Assembly (NCBI GenBank): GCA_024679535.1
Contig: JAIBDF010000005.1
Coordinates: 1-52,057, forward strand
Reading direction: 5' to 3'
DNA: 52,057 nt
Origin: Chromatiales bacterium
Lineage (GTDB): Bacteria; Pseudomonadota; Gammaproteobacteria; Steroidobacterales; Woeseiaceae
Part shown: positions 1 to 9,057 of the stretch, piece after piece
Layout: every line of letters starts with the position of its first letter
Position numbering within the stretch: position 1 is the stretch's first letter
Program-made: the position numbers and the translations under genes
The notes under the pieces: model-generated
Database searches by the model: none
What the model was told of the DNA's origin: nothing
The model's input: only the letters and a program-made list of their open reading frames with translations

Positions 1-1059
1 CATGATGACGAGGTAGTAGGCCATGCCGTGCATGGAGTGCGTCATGCCTTCGATCATGTCCTTCGAACTCTTCATTGTGCCGGCGACGATGCCGTAGACG
101 ATACCGGGCACCAGGAACAGCAGGAAGATCAGCGATACGATCGAACGCATCATGGGCGCGCTGAATGCGGTCAGGTCGCCGTCGGCCGTCCGCCACGCGG
201 AACCCTCGGGCAATGCCGTTGCGATCAGGATGGCGATACCGACAACCATCGAAATCAGCGCCCAGCGAAGGCCTTTGCGTTCGTTGTCCTGGAGGTCATG
301 CATTACCGGCAAGTCTTCGGCGTCGCCGTCGACTTCGGTTGCCATGATGCGCGGCTCCACGATCTTGTCGGTGATGTACCAGCCGAGGCCGACGATCAGC
401 ACCGATGAGGCGGTCGTGAAGAAATAGTTGTTGAGCGGGTTAACAATGACCGCCGGATCGAGGATCTGTGCGCCGGCCTGGGTCAGGCCCTGCAGCAACG
501 GATCCAGTGAGCTCGGCACGAAGTTGGCCGAGAAGCCGCCGGAGACGCCGGCAAATGCTGCGGCGATGCCGGCGAGCGGGTGCCTGCCCGCCGCGAAGAA
601 GATCACGCCGCCCAGCGGGATAACGAGAACATAACCAGCGTCGACAGCGGAGTGCGAAACGATGCCGACGAGAATGACCATCGGTGTCAGCAGTTTCGCC
701 GGCGTCACGTTCAATAGAGACCGAATCGCCGAGTTGATGAACCCGGTGTGCTCAGCAACACCAATACCCAGCATGGCGACGAGAACAACGCCGACCGGGT
801 GGAAGTGCGAGAAGTTCGTGACCATGACGGACAGGAATTCGGTAATCGCCCCCGGAGCCAGCAGGTTATTGATGACCAGCGGGGCACTGGTGCGCGGATC
901 GACGACGTCGAAGCTGATGTAAGATAATAGCCACGACAGTACCCAGACGATGAACAGCAAGGCGATAAAGAGTACGGCCGGATCAGGAAGCTTGTTTCCG
1001 ACGCGCTCTACAGTGCCGAGAAAGCCGCCGGACGCGGCGGCTTGATTTTGGTCAGACAT
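1..1059 (-). CDS. AbgT family transporter, N-terminal part (truncated by window edge)
   Basis: Reading leftward from the ATG at 1059, 353 codons stay open to the window edge. The protein begins MSDQNQAAASGGFLGTVERV and has many hydrophobic segments, with features typical of the AbgT (p-aminobenzoyl-glutamate / sulfonamide efflux) family: an N-terminal 'GNKLPDPAVLF' entry helix, a 'FSHFHPVGVVLVAMLGIGVA' segment, and a 'SHSAVDAGYVLVIPLGG' segment. Family members are about 500-540 residues, so roughly the last third is missing. AbgT proteins are inner-membrane cation-coupled carriers; some import p-aminobenzoyl-glutamate, others (YdaH, MtrF) export sulfonamides and p-aminobenzoate, so the substrate and direction cannot be fixed here. 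The gene is divergent from the cupin-SnoaL gene, with about 93 bp between the start codons. Confidence 0.9.
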   Translation of the reverse strand, partial: MSDQNQAAASGGFLGTVERVGNKLPDPAVLFIALLFIVWVLSWLLSYISFDVVDPRTSAPLVINNLLAPGAITEFLSVMVTNFSHFHPVGVVLVAMLGIGVAEHTGFINSAIRSLLNVTPAKLLTPMVILVGIVSHSAVDAGYVLVIPLGGVIFFAAGRHPLAGIAAAFAGVSGGFSANFVPSSLDPLLQGLTQAGAQILDPAVIVNPLNNYFFTTASSVLIVGLGWYITDKIVEPRIMATEVDGDAEDLPVMHDLQDNERKGLRWALISMVVGIAILIATALPEGSAWRTADGDLTAFSAPMMRSIVSLIFLLFLVPGIVYGIVAGTMKSSKDMIEGMTHSMHGMAYYLVIM

Positions 1060-1152
1060 GAGGAATCCCCGTTCTTGTTATACAGTGGAGTTTACTCAAT
1101 CGAGCCCCAAAAGGGCACAGCACACCGCCCTGTCGCACGGAGTGAACCAACA

Positions 1153-1938
1153 ATGAGCCCCAGGAAAGCAACGCTGACTCTGGCCTTTCTCTCGCTGGCC
1201 GCTAACGCCGAATCACCGGCGCTACCGGACCCCCTTGAGGCAGGATGGCAAGGGGTATCGGTGTGCGAAAAGCTGCATGAGGATCTCGAGCATCGGATAC
1301 TGCGCTGCACATTTCCGCCTGGTGTTGGCCACGAGCGGCATTATCATCGGGCGCACTTTGGATATGCGGTCGCCGGCGGCCGCGTGCGAATTAACGACGC
1401 AAGTGGCATACGTGAAGTGGACTTGTCTACGGGAAGTAGTTATTCGAGTGACGGGGTCGCCGCCCACGACGTTTTGAACATCGGCGATTCCACCGTGGTT
1501 TACCTGATAGTGGAGCCGAAAGACATGACGGACGTGACGGCAATGGCTACCCGCTACGCCGCTGCATGGAGCGGTAACGACCCGGTTGCTTTTGCATCGT
1601 TTTATGCGGAAAACGGTTCGCTAAGAATCAACGACGGTGAGCCGTCGGGCGGCCGCGAGGCTATCGCGCAAATGGCCGCCGGGTTCATGACAAATTTTCC
1701 GGACATGGTCGTGCGGTTGGTCAAGGTTACAAGAGAAGGTGACCACATCAACTTTCACTGGCGCTGGACCGGAACCAATACCGGTCCAGACGGTACGGGC
1801 AACGCCGTTGATCTGCAGGGGTTCGAGCAGTGGCTGCTCAATGACGACGGGCTGATCGTCGAGTCACGCGGTCACATGGATGACGCGGAGTACCAGCGGC
1901 AGCTCAATGCAGGTGTCGATACGCCTAAAACTCCGTGA
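1153..1938 (+). CDS. Secreted cupin / SnoaL-like (NTF2-fold) fusion protein
   Basis: A 261-residue protein. The ATG at 1153 is preferred over an in-frame start at 1042 because it gives a clean signal peptide ([19 protein letters not shown], then ESP) and does not overlap the divergent abgT-like start. Residues about 30-120 resemble a small cupin, with an H-x-H pair ([10 protein letters not shown]) and 'VAGGRVRI'. Residues about 130-250 resemble a SnoaL/ketosteroid-isomerase-like NTF2 fold ([20 protein letters not shown], then '[17 protein letters not shown]'). Both domains are usually small-molecule binding or isomerase folds; the fusion and the export signal are seen, but a substrate is not. 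It ends in a 14-bp convergent overlap with the alcohol dehydrogenase gene. Function unknown. Confidence 0.8.
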   Translation: MSPRKATLTLAFLSLAANAESPALPDPLEAGWQGVSVCEKLHEDLEHRILRCTFPPGVGHERHYHRAHFGYAVAGGRVRINDASGIREVDLSTGSSYSSDGVAAHDVLNIGDSTVVYLIVEPKDMTDVTAMATRYAAAWSGNDPVAFASFYAENGSLRINDGEPSGGREAIAQMAAGFMTNFPDMVVRLVKVTREGDHINFHWRWTGTNTGPDGTGNAVDLQGFEQWLLNDDGLIVESRGHMDDAEYQRQLNAGVDTPKTP

Positions 1939-2965
1939 TCACTGCGACGCCGTTCGTAGGATAGTCGTTCATTGATGTGAGCTCGGCGACCGCCTCTTCA
2001 AGACAAACCGTCTTTCCTATCAGGCGCTCCGGCGCCAGTTTGCCGGCGGCGATCATCTCCAGCATTTCAGCATAGCGGTGCGCCTGCATACCGTGGCTAC
2101 CCAGTATCTCCAGCTCGTTGGCCAGCACTCTGTCCATCGGGACCCTGGGATTGCGGTGGTCCTCGACCATCAGGCCGACCTGAATATGCTTGCCCCGTTT
2201 TCTCAGGCTGGCGATTGAGTTGAAGCAGACGGACGCACTACCAATCGCATCCACCGAGACGTGTGCGCCGCCGCCCGAAAGTTCGCGAATACCATTGACT
2301 ACATCGGTCGCGGCAGCCGCATTAATAGTAGCGGTCGCGCCAAGCTGCCGTGCCAGGGCCAGCTTGTCGTCGGCGAGGTCCACGCCGATGACATTGGCGC
2401 CGAAGGCTCGTGCAATCATGATCGCGGACAAGCCAACGCCGCCACAACCGTGCACAGCCACCCACTGTCCTTCAGACACGCGACCCTGGTCTACGACAGC
2501 TCTGAATGATGTGGCGAAGCGGCAGCCCAGGCTGGCCGCCGTGGTGAAATTCATGTCGTTGGGCAGGCGGACGAGATTGACGTCGGCGTAGTGAATCCCG
2601 ACGTACTCGGCAAACGAGCCCCAGTGCGTAAATCCGGGTTGAAACTGGTGATCGCAAACCTGTTGGTTGCCTGAGTGGCACTCAGGACACCTGCCGCAAC
2701 CGCCGACAAACGGAACCGTGACCCGATCGCCCGCCTGCCAGCGCGAAACATTTTTTCCGACGGCCTCTATGGTGCCCGCTAACTCATGGCCGGGAACGTG
2801 CGGCAGTTCGATGTCCGGATCATGTCCCTGCCAGCCGTGCCAATCGCTCCGACATATGCCGCTTGCCATGACTTTTAGAACGACACCGTCGTCAGTCGGC
2901 ACGGGGTCCGCGACCTGCTCGACCCGTGGCAGGACAGAGAAGGCCCTGTAAATCAGGGCCCTCAT
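1925..2965 (-). CDS. Zinc-dependent alcohol dehydrogenase (MDR superfamily)
   Basis: 346 residues, the usual length for cytoplasmic medium-chain dehydrogenases, which oxidise alcohols or reduce aldehydes with NAD(P). Catalytic zinc ligands are visible at C38 (GICRSDWHG), H60-E61 (VPGHELAG) and C148 (LGCRFATS). The four structural-zinc cysteines are at about C90, C93, C96 and C104 ([13 protein letters not shown] then QQVC). The Rossmann motif GCGGVGLS is at about 173-180, followed by '[18 protein letters not shown]', whose acidic residue after the second strand suggests NAD rather than NADP. The gene overlaps the 3' end of the convergent cupin-SnoaL gene by 14 bp. The physiological substrate cannot be assigned. 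Confidence 0.93.
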   Translation of the reverse strand: MRALIYRAFSVLPRVEQVADPVPTDDGVVLKVMASGICRSDWHGWQGHDPDIELPHVPGHELAGTIEAVGKNVSRWQAGDRVTVPFVGGCGRCPECHSGNQQVCDHQFQPGFTHWGSFAEYVGIHYADVNLVRLPNDMNFTTAASLGCRFATSFRAVVDQGRVSEGQWVAVHGCGGVGLSAIMIARAFGANVIGVDLADDKLALARQLGATATINAAAATDVVNGIRELSGGGAHVSVDAIGSASVCFNSIASLRKRGKHIQVGLMVEDHRNPRVPMDRVLANELEILGSHGMQAHRYAEMLEMIAAGKLAPERLIGKTVCLEEAVAELTSMNDYPTNGVAVITEF

Positions 2966-2999
2966 CGCGTTTGCGTATTGGCCGGGTGGCGGTTAGGCA

Positions 3000-4817
3000 T
3001 TACCAGCCGCAGGCTCTGCTTTCGTTCTGCTCCTGCAGATAACTCATGAGCGGCGCGAAGTAATCAATGATCGCCGTGGCATCCATCTCGCGCGTGCCGG
3101 TCATGAGCTCCAGCGTGTCCTGCCAGGGCTGGCTGGCACCAGCCTCGAGCATGGCGTAGAACTTCTCGCCCGCTTCCTTGCTGTTGTAGATCGAGCATGC
3201 GTGCAGTTCCCCTTCGTGGCTGGCGGTCTGGCACAGCGAACGATGGAACTGGAACTGCAGGATGCGCGCGAGGAAGTAACGCGTGTAGGAGACGTTGGCC
3301 GGAATGTGGTATTTCGCGCCCGGGTCGAAGTCGGCCTCGCTGCGCGCGACGGCCGGGGCTATGCCCTGGTACTTCGTGCGCAGGTCCCACCAGGCCTGGT
3401 TGTAGTTATCGGGTGTGATCTCACCTGAGAACACGCCCCAGCGCCACTCGTCGATCAGTTTGCCGAACGGCAGGAACGCGATGCTGTCGAGGGCCATCTG
3501 CATCTGGCGATTGATAACGGCCTGCGGGTCATCCTCTGCTTCTTTCACAAGACCGACCTCGGCCAGGTAGCCCGGCGTCATCGACAGGGTCACGGTGTCG
3601 CCAATGGCCTCATGAAAACCGCCATGGGCGGCATCCTGAAACAGCGGCGGCTGGTCTTTGTAGGCGCCCTGATAATAGTTATGCCCCAGCTCGTGGTAAA
3701 TCACACGCAGTTCGTCATAAGTCTGGTTGATGCACATTTTGATGCGCAGGTCATTGCCACCATCGAGCCCCCAGGCGCTGGCGTGGCAGACCACGTCGCG
3801 GTCGGCGGGCTTCGTGAACTGCGACCGCTCCCAGAACGTATCCGGCAGGCGCGGCATGCCCAGCGAGACATAGAAATTCTCGGCTGAGCGAACCATTTCC
3901 TGGGGTGAGAAGTTCTTGGTCTTCAGCGTGCTGTCGACGTCAATGTCGCCGACACCCGGGTACGGCTCGAGCAGGTCGTAAATCTGCGACCACTCCTGTG
4001 CCCACATGTTGCCGAGCAGGTGGGCCGGGATCGGGCCGTCCTGTGGCACTTTTTCCTCTCCATACACACCGCCGAGCGTTGCGCGTACGTGGCAGTGCAG
4101 CTCGTCGTATAAAGGCTTGACCTGATCCCACAGTTTGCCGGACTCGGCCTGGAACTCGGCGGGCGTCATGTCGAAGTTTGAGCGCCACATCTCACCAAGA
4201 TCGCCGTAGCCCAGTTCAGTCGCGCCCTCATTGGCGAGCTCCACGAAGCGTGCATACTGCTGGCGCATCGGCACCGAGATTTTGCGCCAGCCCGTCCAGT
4301 AATCCAGCAGCTCGTCGTAGTCACGAGTGTCTTTCATGAGTTGTTCGAGTTCCGACCCGGACAGACAGGTGTCACCTTTGCAGTACTTGCCCGCACCGTA
4401 GGTGCCTTCCATGTCTGTGGAAATTTCCGAAATTTCCTTGCGCTTGGCCGCATCACCTGGCGCCGGTGCCGATGTGCCGAGTTTGAGCAGGTTCAGCGCA
4501 CGCCGCGTCGCAGCGTCAAGCTCGACGCCCTCATACGCCAGCGCCTGTTGCACCATCTCACTGTGCCACTTCGCGTACTTCTCGCCGGCGGCGGAAGCAA
4601 TAATGGCAGTGTCCTGCGTGATGTATGTCGAGCGAACCCAGCTTGCGGCACCAAGCTCCCTGCCGAGATCTTTCAGCTCCGCATTGGCGCGAGCGACAAA
4701 CTCTTCCGCTGTTTCGGCCGGTGCCGCAGCAGCGGGTTCTTCAGTTGACTGCTGCGAGCACGCAGCAACGAATGCGACGAGCACGAAGCCCGCACAGAGT
4801 TTCACAAGTTTTTTCAT
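3000..4817 (-). CDS. Peptidase M2 (angiotensin-converting-enzyme-like) lipoprotein
   Basis: 605 residues from the ATG at 4817, which has GGAAGAGG upstream; a longer start at 4910 would overlap the preceding transporter gene and spoil the export signal. The N-terminus [20 protein letters not shown] is a lipoprotein signal with the lipid cysteine at C20, so the enzyme is probably anchored in the outer or inner membrane facing the periplasm. The gluzincin motif HELGH is at 375-379 and the third zinc ligand E403 lies in 'GGFHEAIGD', as in M2 dipeptidyl carboxypeptidases. These release dipeptides from peptide C-termini. The gene follows the POT transporter gene by 14 bp, so the pair would generate and import dipeptides. 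Confidence 0.93.
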   Translation of the reverse strand: MKKLVKLCAGFVLVAFVAACSQQSTEEPAAAAPAETAEEFVARANAELKDLGRELGAASWVRSTYITQDTAIIASAAGEKYAKWHSEMVQQALAYEGVELDAATRRALNLLKLGTSAPAPGDAAKRKEISEISTDMEGTYGAGKYCKGDTCLSGSELEQLMKDTRDYDELLDYWTGWRKISVPMRQQYARFVELANEGATELGYGDLGEMWRSNFDMTPAEFQAESGKLWDQVKPLYDELHCHVRATLGGVYGEEKVPQDGPIPAHLLGNMWAQEWSQIYDLLEPYPGVGDIDVDSTLKTKNFSPQEMVRSAENFYVSLGMPRLPDTFWERSQFTKPADRDVVCHASAWGLDGGNDLRIKMCINQTYDELRVIYHELGHNYYQGAYKDQPPLFQDAAHGGFHEAIGDTVTLSMTPGYLAEVGLVKEAEDDPQAVINRQMQMALDSIAFLPFGKLIDEWRWGVFSGEITPDNYNQAWWDLRTKYQGIAPAVARSEADFDPGAKYHIPANVSYTRYFLARILQFQFHRSLCQTASHEGELHACSIYNSKEAGEKFYAMLEAGASQPWQDTLELMTGTREMDATAIIDYFAPLMSYLQEQNESRACGW

Positions 4818-4831
4818 TGCCTCTTCCAGTA

Positions 4832-6649
4832 CTAGTGAATACCGCCCATCCAGCGACGCAGGACAGGCGAAATAACAATCATGAACACGCCGGTGCCAAT
4901 ACCGAACCACATCAGAAATTCGAAGAGCTCGGTATACGTGGCCAGGGCCGTTGCCGCATCTGCAGTTTCACCCGCCGCCGACGTGTCGATAGCCGCCAGC
5001 TTGCCAAGACGGGTGGCAACCGTTTCCGACAACGCAGTAGCGAGGAACCAGGTACCCATGCTGACGCCGACAACATTGCCAATCGACAGTTTGGTCACGG
5101 CCGACAGACCGACGGGCGACAGGCAGAGTTCACCGGTCGTGTGCAGCAGGTAGGCAAGCACGAGCCAGATCATGGCGACCTGTCCGGCCTCATTCGGGAA
5201 CTGTGCGCCGAAGACCAGCGCGCCGAAGCCAAGGCCGGCCTGCAGGATACCAAGGCCAAACTTGATCGGTGTATTGGGCTCGAGATTCTTCTTGGCAAGC
5301 CAGGTCCAAAGTGCGGCGAACGGGATGGCCAGCAGCATGATGAAACCGGCATTGAGTGAGCCGAATTGCGCCGCCGTAAATGTCGTGTCGCCGAATTCAC
5401 GGTCGACGATACGATCCGCGTATAAAGTCATGGAACCTGCGGCCTGCTCGAACAGCGCCCAGAAAACGATGGTCGACAGAATCAGAATCATGAGCACAAC
5501 GGTGCGCCCGAACTCTTCGGAATAATGGGTAATGAAACCGTAAATAACGAAGCCGACGATCAGCGCTATCGACAGGTACAGCACTTCGTCTGCCACAGCC
5601 TCGAGGCCACCGACCGGATGCAGGTTGGCAACGACGGCACAGACTCCAGAGGCAATGGCGATAGCCGCAATGGCGTATGCCAGCGTGTTGTTGTGGTCTT
5701 TTTTCGTGTGAATCATTGAATAAAGAATCAGGCCGACAATCGCGATAATCAGGAACACGTTTTGCGTGATCAACACCACGGGCTCGTGCTGGACGAGCAG
5801 CCAGAACACGCCAAGCATCGGTACGCTGAGCAGGTAAATCGACCATTCGACGTTGATTGGTCCAAAAACGCTCTTCTTGAGTTTCTCGGGATCACTCGGT
5901 TCGGCGTGTCCCTTGAGGTACTTCTGCCCATACAGGAACGTGAACAGCCCGATGATCATGCCGAGACCAGCGGCGCCGAAGCCATAACCCCAACCATAGG
6001 TCTCGCCGAGCCAGCCGCAGATCAGCGTCGCGGCGAACGAACCAATGTTGATGCCCATGTAGAAGATGGTGAATCCTGAATCGCGACGCGGATCTTCCTG
6101 CGAATAGAGCTTGCCGACAATCGTCGAGATGTTCGGCTTCAGATAACCAACACCCATGACGATGAGCGCGAGAGCGAAGTAGAAGACTTTGAGTGCGGCG
6201 GTATCGCGCATCATGATGTCTTCCGCGAGCACGGTTCCGGCGGTGAGGACTTCGCCCGAAGCCAGCGTCAGGTTATCGACCAGGGTCGTACCGGCGGCAT
6301 AAAATCGGGCCTGATACCCTTCGACCGCCATCAATATATGCCCGAGCGACAAACTGATGCCGCCGAACACGACGGACTTTCTCATTCCCAGGTACCGATC
6401 CGCGATCATACCGCCGAGCAGCGGCAGCGCGTAGACGAGTCCCGCGTAAGAGCCGAGAACGTCCAGCCCCATCTCGTCGGTAAACAAATGGTACTTCGTT
6501 AAATACAGGACCAGCAGGAACTTCATTCCATAGAAAGAGAACCGCTCCCATAGCTCAGTCGTGAAACAAACGTACAGGCCTTTGGGGTGGCCCCAGAGCT
6601 CGTCGTCGTGCGAGTAGTCCTCCGCCGGAGCGGCTACGGATTCGGTCAT
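4832..6649 (-). CDS. POT/PTR family proton-dependent oligopeptide transporter
   Basis: 605 residues, polytopic inner-membrane protein of the proton-coupled oligopeptide transporter family. The ExxER proton-coupling motif is at E32-E35-R36 (TTELWERFSFYG). The PTR2 signature region is recognisable at about residues 150-200 ('LIVMGVGYLKPNISTIVGKL', then 'RDSGFTIFYMGINIGS'). Start ATG at 6649 has a GGGGGATAA Shine-Dalgarno region. It is longer than the ~500-residue E. coli Dtp proteins because of a central insertion between helix bundles. It is the first gene of a two-gene unit with the M2 peptidase. Imports di- and tripeptides; substrate range unknown. Confidence 0.93.
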   Translation of the reverse strand: MTESVAAPAEDYSHDDELWGHPKGLYVCFTTELWERFSFYGMKFLLVLYLTKYHLFTDEMGLDVLGSYAGLVYALPLLGGMIADRYLGMRKSVVFGGISLSLGHILMAVEGYQARFYAAGTTLVDNLTLASGEVLTAGTVLAEDIMMRDTAALKVFYFALALIVMGVGYLKPNISTIVGKLYSQEDPRRDSGFTIFYMGINIGSFAATLICGWLGETYGWGYGFGAAGLGMIIGLFTFLYGQKYLKGHAEPSDPEKLKKSVFGPINVEWSIYLLSVPMLGVFWLLVQHEPVVLITQNVFLIIAIVGLILYSMIHTKKDHNNTLAYAIAAIAIASGVCAVVANLHPVGGLEAVADEVLYLSIALIVGFVIYGFITHYSEEFGRTVVLMILILSTIVFWALFEQAAGSMTLYADRIVDREFGDTTFTAAQFGSLNAGFIMLLAIPFAALWTWLAKKNLEPNTPIKFGLGILQAGLGFGALVFGAQFPNEAGQVAMIWLVLAYLLHTTGELCLSPVGLSAVTKLSIGNVVGVSMGTWFLATALSETVATRLGKLAAIDTSAAGETADAATALATYTELFEFLMWFGIGTGVFMIVISPVLRRWMGGIH

Positions 6650-6734
6650 TTATCCCCCGGTGGCGTCTTGCGCCATTGTACTTATTCAGTGCGGGTAAAG
6701 CTGACGCATTAAACACTATTTGTCCCGCTCCCTG

Positions 6735-7499
6735 CTACTTGACAGCCGAGTCCTCAGCAGGTTCCGCCGCCTTTGGGCGAAACACCCTGGCCAGAATAAT
6801 GCCAAGCTCGAATAACAGGTATACGGGGATGGCGAGAATAATCTGGCTGATGACATCAGGTGGCGTCAGCAGCATGCCAACGACAAACGCACCCAGGAAC
6901 ACATAGGGCCGCGCGCCGGCCAGCTTTTCGATGGAGACGATGCCGGACCAGATGAGCAGCACGGTGGCCACGGGCGTCTCGAACGCCAGTCCGAACACGA
7001 GAATCAGCATCATGATGAAGCCAACATAATCCGAGATGTCCGGCATGTAGTTGACGGTGTCCGGCGTAAAGGAGGCGAGAAAGCCGAACACGAGCGGGAA
7101 CACAACGAAGTAGGCAAATGCGATGCCGACGTAGAACAGAACGATGCTGGTTCCTAGTAACGGAAACGCGAAGCGCTTTTCTTTCTTATACAGGCCGGGA
7201 GCAACGAATGCCCAGAGTTGATACAGGACGATGGGCATCGCAATGATCAGCGATAAATAAAAAGACAGCTTTAGTGTCGCGATTACCGGTGAGGCCGTGC
7301 CGATGGCAATCAGCTCACCGCCGGGCAGAACTTTTCTCAGCGGCTCCGAGACGAGTTCGAAAATGGGCTTGGAGAACGGGAACATTGCAAGAAACACCAG
7401 GAACACACTGCCGAACATCCAGAAGAGCCGGTTGCGTAACTCAACCAGGTGCGATATCAGCGTGCCTTCCGCCAGGTCTTCGGCGCGCTCTTCAGTCAT
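6735..7499 (-). CDS. tatC: Sec-independent protein translocase TatC
   Basis: 254 residues from the ATG at 7499. An upstream in-frame ATG at 7562 would add a Lys/Arg-rich stretch encoded inside tatB and is less likely; the chosen start overlaps the tatB stop by 8 bp and gives the E. coli length (258). The conserved N-terminal 'HLVELRNR' motif that contacts twin-arginine signal peptides is at about 17-24, followed by six hydrophobic segments. TatC is the inner-membrane receptor of the twin-arginine export system for folded proteins. Last gene of tatABC; a likely client in this window is the TRAP binding lipoprotein at 9058. Confidence 0.97.
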   Translation of the reverse strand: MTEERAEDLAEGTLISHLVELRNRLFWMFGSVFLVFLAMFPFSKPIFELVSEPLRKVLPGGELIAIGTASPVIATLKLSFYLSLIIAMPIVLYQLWAFVAPGLYKKEKRFAFPLLGTSIVLFYVGIAFAYFVVFPLVFGFLASFTPDTVNYMPDISDYVGFIMMLILVFGLAFETPVATVLLIWSGIVSIEKLAGARPYVFLGAFVVGMLLTPPDVISQIILAIPVYLLFELGIILARVFRPKAAEPAEDSAVK

Positions 7500-7824
7500 C
7501 GGCCGACTTCTCTTGCTTGTCGTCCGGCGCGACCTCGGCGTCGCCCTCTTCTTCTTCGACATGCAGCGGGGAGTACGTGTCGTCGTCGCGCGGTGTCAGG
7601 AGCTGTTGCGGATGCAGGCCCTTGAGTTCTTCAGGATCAAATCCCAGGTTCTTTTTTGCATCGAGCTCTTCCTCGAGCTGCCGCTGCAGGCTGCGGGTTA
7701 ACTGCCGGGCCTTGCCGACCCAGGAGCCAAATTGACGGGCGACAGCCGGTAACCGCTCGGGTCCCAGGATCAGGAGCCCGATCAGGCAGAGAAGGATAAA
7801 TTCCGAACCACCGATACCAGACAT
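7492..7824 (-). CDS. tatB: Sec-independent protein translocase TatB
   Basis: 110 residues. N-terminal transmembrane helix with the Glu and Gly-Pro hinge typical of TatB (SEFILLCLIGLLILGPERLP), then a basic amphipathic helix (VARQFGSWVGKARQLTRSL) and a charged, Glu/Asp-rich tail. TatB forms the receptor complex with TatC. It lies 15 bp after tatA and overlaps tatC by 8 bp, which implies translational coupling. Shorter than E. coli TatB (171) but within the range for the family, because only the disordered tail differs. Confidence 0.96.
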   Translation of the reverse strand: MSGIGGSEFILLCLIGLLILGPERLPAVARQFGSWVGKARQLTRSLQRQLEEELDAKKNLGFDPEELKGLHPQQLLTPRDDDTYSPLHVEEEEGDAEVAPDDKQEKSADD

Positions 7825-7839
7825 GGTAGGTCTCGGGCT

Positions 7840-8073
7840 TTACGCGTCTTTTTCTTTGCTGGGTTCTTCAGCCGGGGTGCTGTCGAAGTCGGCGTCCTTG
7901 GTCTCGTCGCCGAGCTGCTCGGCCGTTTCATCGGCTTCATTCATTGCCGAACGGAAACCTTTGACTGCACCGCCCAGATCGGAGCCCACGTTCCGAAGTT
8001 TCTTGGTACCAAAAATCACCAACACGATGACCAGAATCAGTAGAAGACTTCCGGGGCTGATATTAAATGGCAT
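7840..8073 (-). CDS. tatA: Sec-independent protein translocase TatA
   Basis: 77 residues, the standard TatA size. The sequence shows a short N-terminal membrane helix, the [10 protein letters not shown] amphipathic-helix motif and '[14 protein letters not shown]', then an acidic tail ending KEKDA. TatA oligomers form the translocation pore. Start ATG at 8073 has an AGGA Shine-Dalgarno about 8 nt upstream. First gene of tatABC; the leader contains a small GGGGC/GCCCC stem (8088-8100), and further upstream is the 21-bp palindrome that separates this operon from dtd. Confidence 0.96.
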   Translation of the reverse strand: MPFNISPGSLLLILVIVLVIFGTKKLRNVGSDLGGAVKGFRSAMNEADETAEQLGDETKDADFDSTPAEEPSKEKDA

Positions 8074-8181
8074 TTGTTCCTGCTCCCGGGGCTGAGCCCC
8101 TGTTCAAAATGTGCGCCAGCAAAGGCAGGGCGCGAATTATGTTCATGATACCCCCGCCCGCGCAACAAAACCGTGACGAAT

Positions 8182-8233
8182 TCGGTACCAGTTACCGTAT
8201 TTATTGGGACGGAAATACGGTAACTGGTACCGA
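8182..8233. repeat. 21-bp perfect palindrome between dtd and tatA (REP-like)
   Basis: Arms 8182-8202 and 8213-8233 are perfect reverse complements (core ggtaccagttaccg ... cggtaactggtacc) around a 10-nt loop, attgggacgg. It starts 2 bp beyond the dtd stop codon. Neither strand has a T-run after the stem, so it is not a standard intrinsic terminator, although it could act as an mRNA 3'-end stabiliser or processing site between dtd and tatABC. A 10-bp core, TAACTGGTAC, recurs after rpmE at about 42990-42999. Style and placement resemble REP/RAYT-type intergenic palindromes. Confidence 0.85.
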
Positions 8234-8234
8234 T

Positions 8235-8672
8235 TTAGGTGGAGAGCCAGAAGGTGACGGGGCCGTCATTCGTCAGGCTGACCTGCATGTCGGCACCAAA
8301 CTCGCCCGTTTCGACCGCGGCGAGGCCCTCTCTACAAGCGGCCACGAGCGCATCGAAATACGCCGCCGCCTTCTCGGGCGCCGCGCCCTTGGTAAAGCTG
8401 GCGCGGGTGCCCTTCTTCGTATCCGCTGTCAGCGTGAACTGGGGAACGAGCAGCAGCCCGCCTTCGATATCCCGAACGCTAAGGTTCATGCGGCCCTCAT
8501 GGTCGGCGAACACGCGATAGCCAAGTAAGCGCTCGGCGAGGCGAACGACGTCTTTATCGGTGTCATCACGGTGCACGGCGACCAGAACCATGAGCCCGCG
8601 GTCGATTTTTCCGATAATCCGGCTCCCCACGGTGACCTCGGCGTGGGTAACGCGCTGCAGTAATCCGATCAT
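8235..8672 (-). CDS. dtd: D-aminoacyl-tRNA deacylase
   Basis: 145 residues, exactly the family length, starting at the ATG at 8672 (MIGLLQRV); an upstream in-frame start would add 63 unrelated residues. The enzyme hydrolyses D-aminoacyl-tRNA (and glycyl-tRNA-Ala) in the cytoplasm for translation quality control. The Gly-cisPro motif is visible in NDGPVTFWL at about 135-143. The second motif, usually SQFTL, reads PQFTL at 77-81, followed by [12 protein letters not shown]. Co-oriented with tatABC but separated by the 8182-8233 palindrome. Confidence 0.95.
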   Translation of the reverse strand: MIGLLQRVTHAEVTVGSRIIGKIDRGLMVLVAVHRDDTDKDVVRLAERLLGYRVFADHEGRMNLSVRDIEGGLLLVPQFTLTADTKKGTRASFTKGAAPEKAAAYFDALVAACREGLAAVETGEFGADMQVSLTNDGPVTFWLST

Positions 8673-8772
8673 TTCTCGTCTGTATCCCCTGTTTCTGGGG
8701 CCCCTGGAGACTTTGTTGACGCAAGCCGGAGAATGATAAGCCACATTGGGTCGGGCTGCGTGGGAGACTGTT

Positions 8773-8802
8773 TTGACCGGCCGGTGGGACAAGGGGTTAT
8801 AT
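8773..8802 (+). promoter_or_regulatory. Candidate sigma-70 promoter for a small RNA
   Basis: TTGACC at 8773-8778 and TTATAT at 8797-8802, spaced by 18 bp, on the plus strand in the 385-bp gap between the divergent dtd (start 8672) and TRAP binding-protein (start 9058) genes. A 12-bp palindrome TTGACCAGTCAA at 8804-8815 overlaps the expected start point and could be an operator. No protein-coding gene follows before the terminator at 8868-8902. The rest of the gap (8903-9057) is A+T-rich and presumably carries the TRAP gene promoter; I could not fix its -10/-35. Confidence 0.5.
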
Positions 8803-8808
8803 ATTGAC

Positions 8809-8902
8809 CAGTCAAAAATGCCACGGACGGCTAAAAATGACATTATTTCCGGCCGGGCCAAGGAAGGAATAGCCCTGATCCCATTATCAGGGCTATTTTT
8901 TT
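8809..8902 (+). ncRNA. Candidate small RNA of about 95 nt
   Basis: Inferred transcript from the promoter at 8773-8802 to the strong terminator ending at about 8902. It contains three ANGGA motifs (ACGGA at 8823-8827, AAGGA at 8860-8864 and at 8864-8868), the core recognised by CsrA/RsmA proteins, and a C+G-rich stretch (ttccggccgggcc) that could form a second stem. A 35-codon reading frame from 8818 runs through the terminator and has no ribosome-binding site, so a peptide is unlikely. A CsrA-titrating or trans-acting sRNA is an inference only. Confidence 0.4.
8868..8902 (+). terminator. Rho-independent terminator
   Basis: Perfect 12-bp stem, 8868-8879 (aatagccctgat) with 8886-8897 (atcagggctatt), loop cccatt, then a T-run to 8902. 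Orientation is plus strand. No annotated plus-strand gene lies between it and the divergent dtd start, so it implies a short non-coding transcript. Confidence 0.85.
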
Positions 8903-9057
8903 ATAAAAAGCACACAGAAATATAAAAAATTGGCAATAATGCACTAACAGTGGGATTTTCCTGTTGTTTCTAATATCCACTGAATCTTGTTGTCCCGCGC
9001 TGGTATTCCGCCGGCCGATCAATACACTTACCGCAATACCCACGCTCCGGAATCACC

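Noticed and set aside
1044..1056. TTGATTTTGGTCAG near the abgT-like start as an FNR box.
   Set aside because: Only one half-site matches and it lies within the first codons of the transporter gene.
8804..8815. TTGACCAGTCAA as an FNR/DNR site.
   Set aside because: The half-sites are separated by 2 bp in place of 4, so the spacing does not fit FNR-family binding; recorded only as a possible operator.
8818..8925. A 35-codon plus-strand frame starting [12 protein letters not shown] within the candidate small RNA.
   Set aside because: It reads straight through the terminator stem and T-run, has no Shine-Dalgarno, and does not resemble a known leader peptide.
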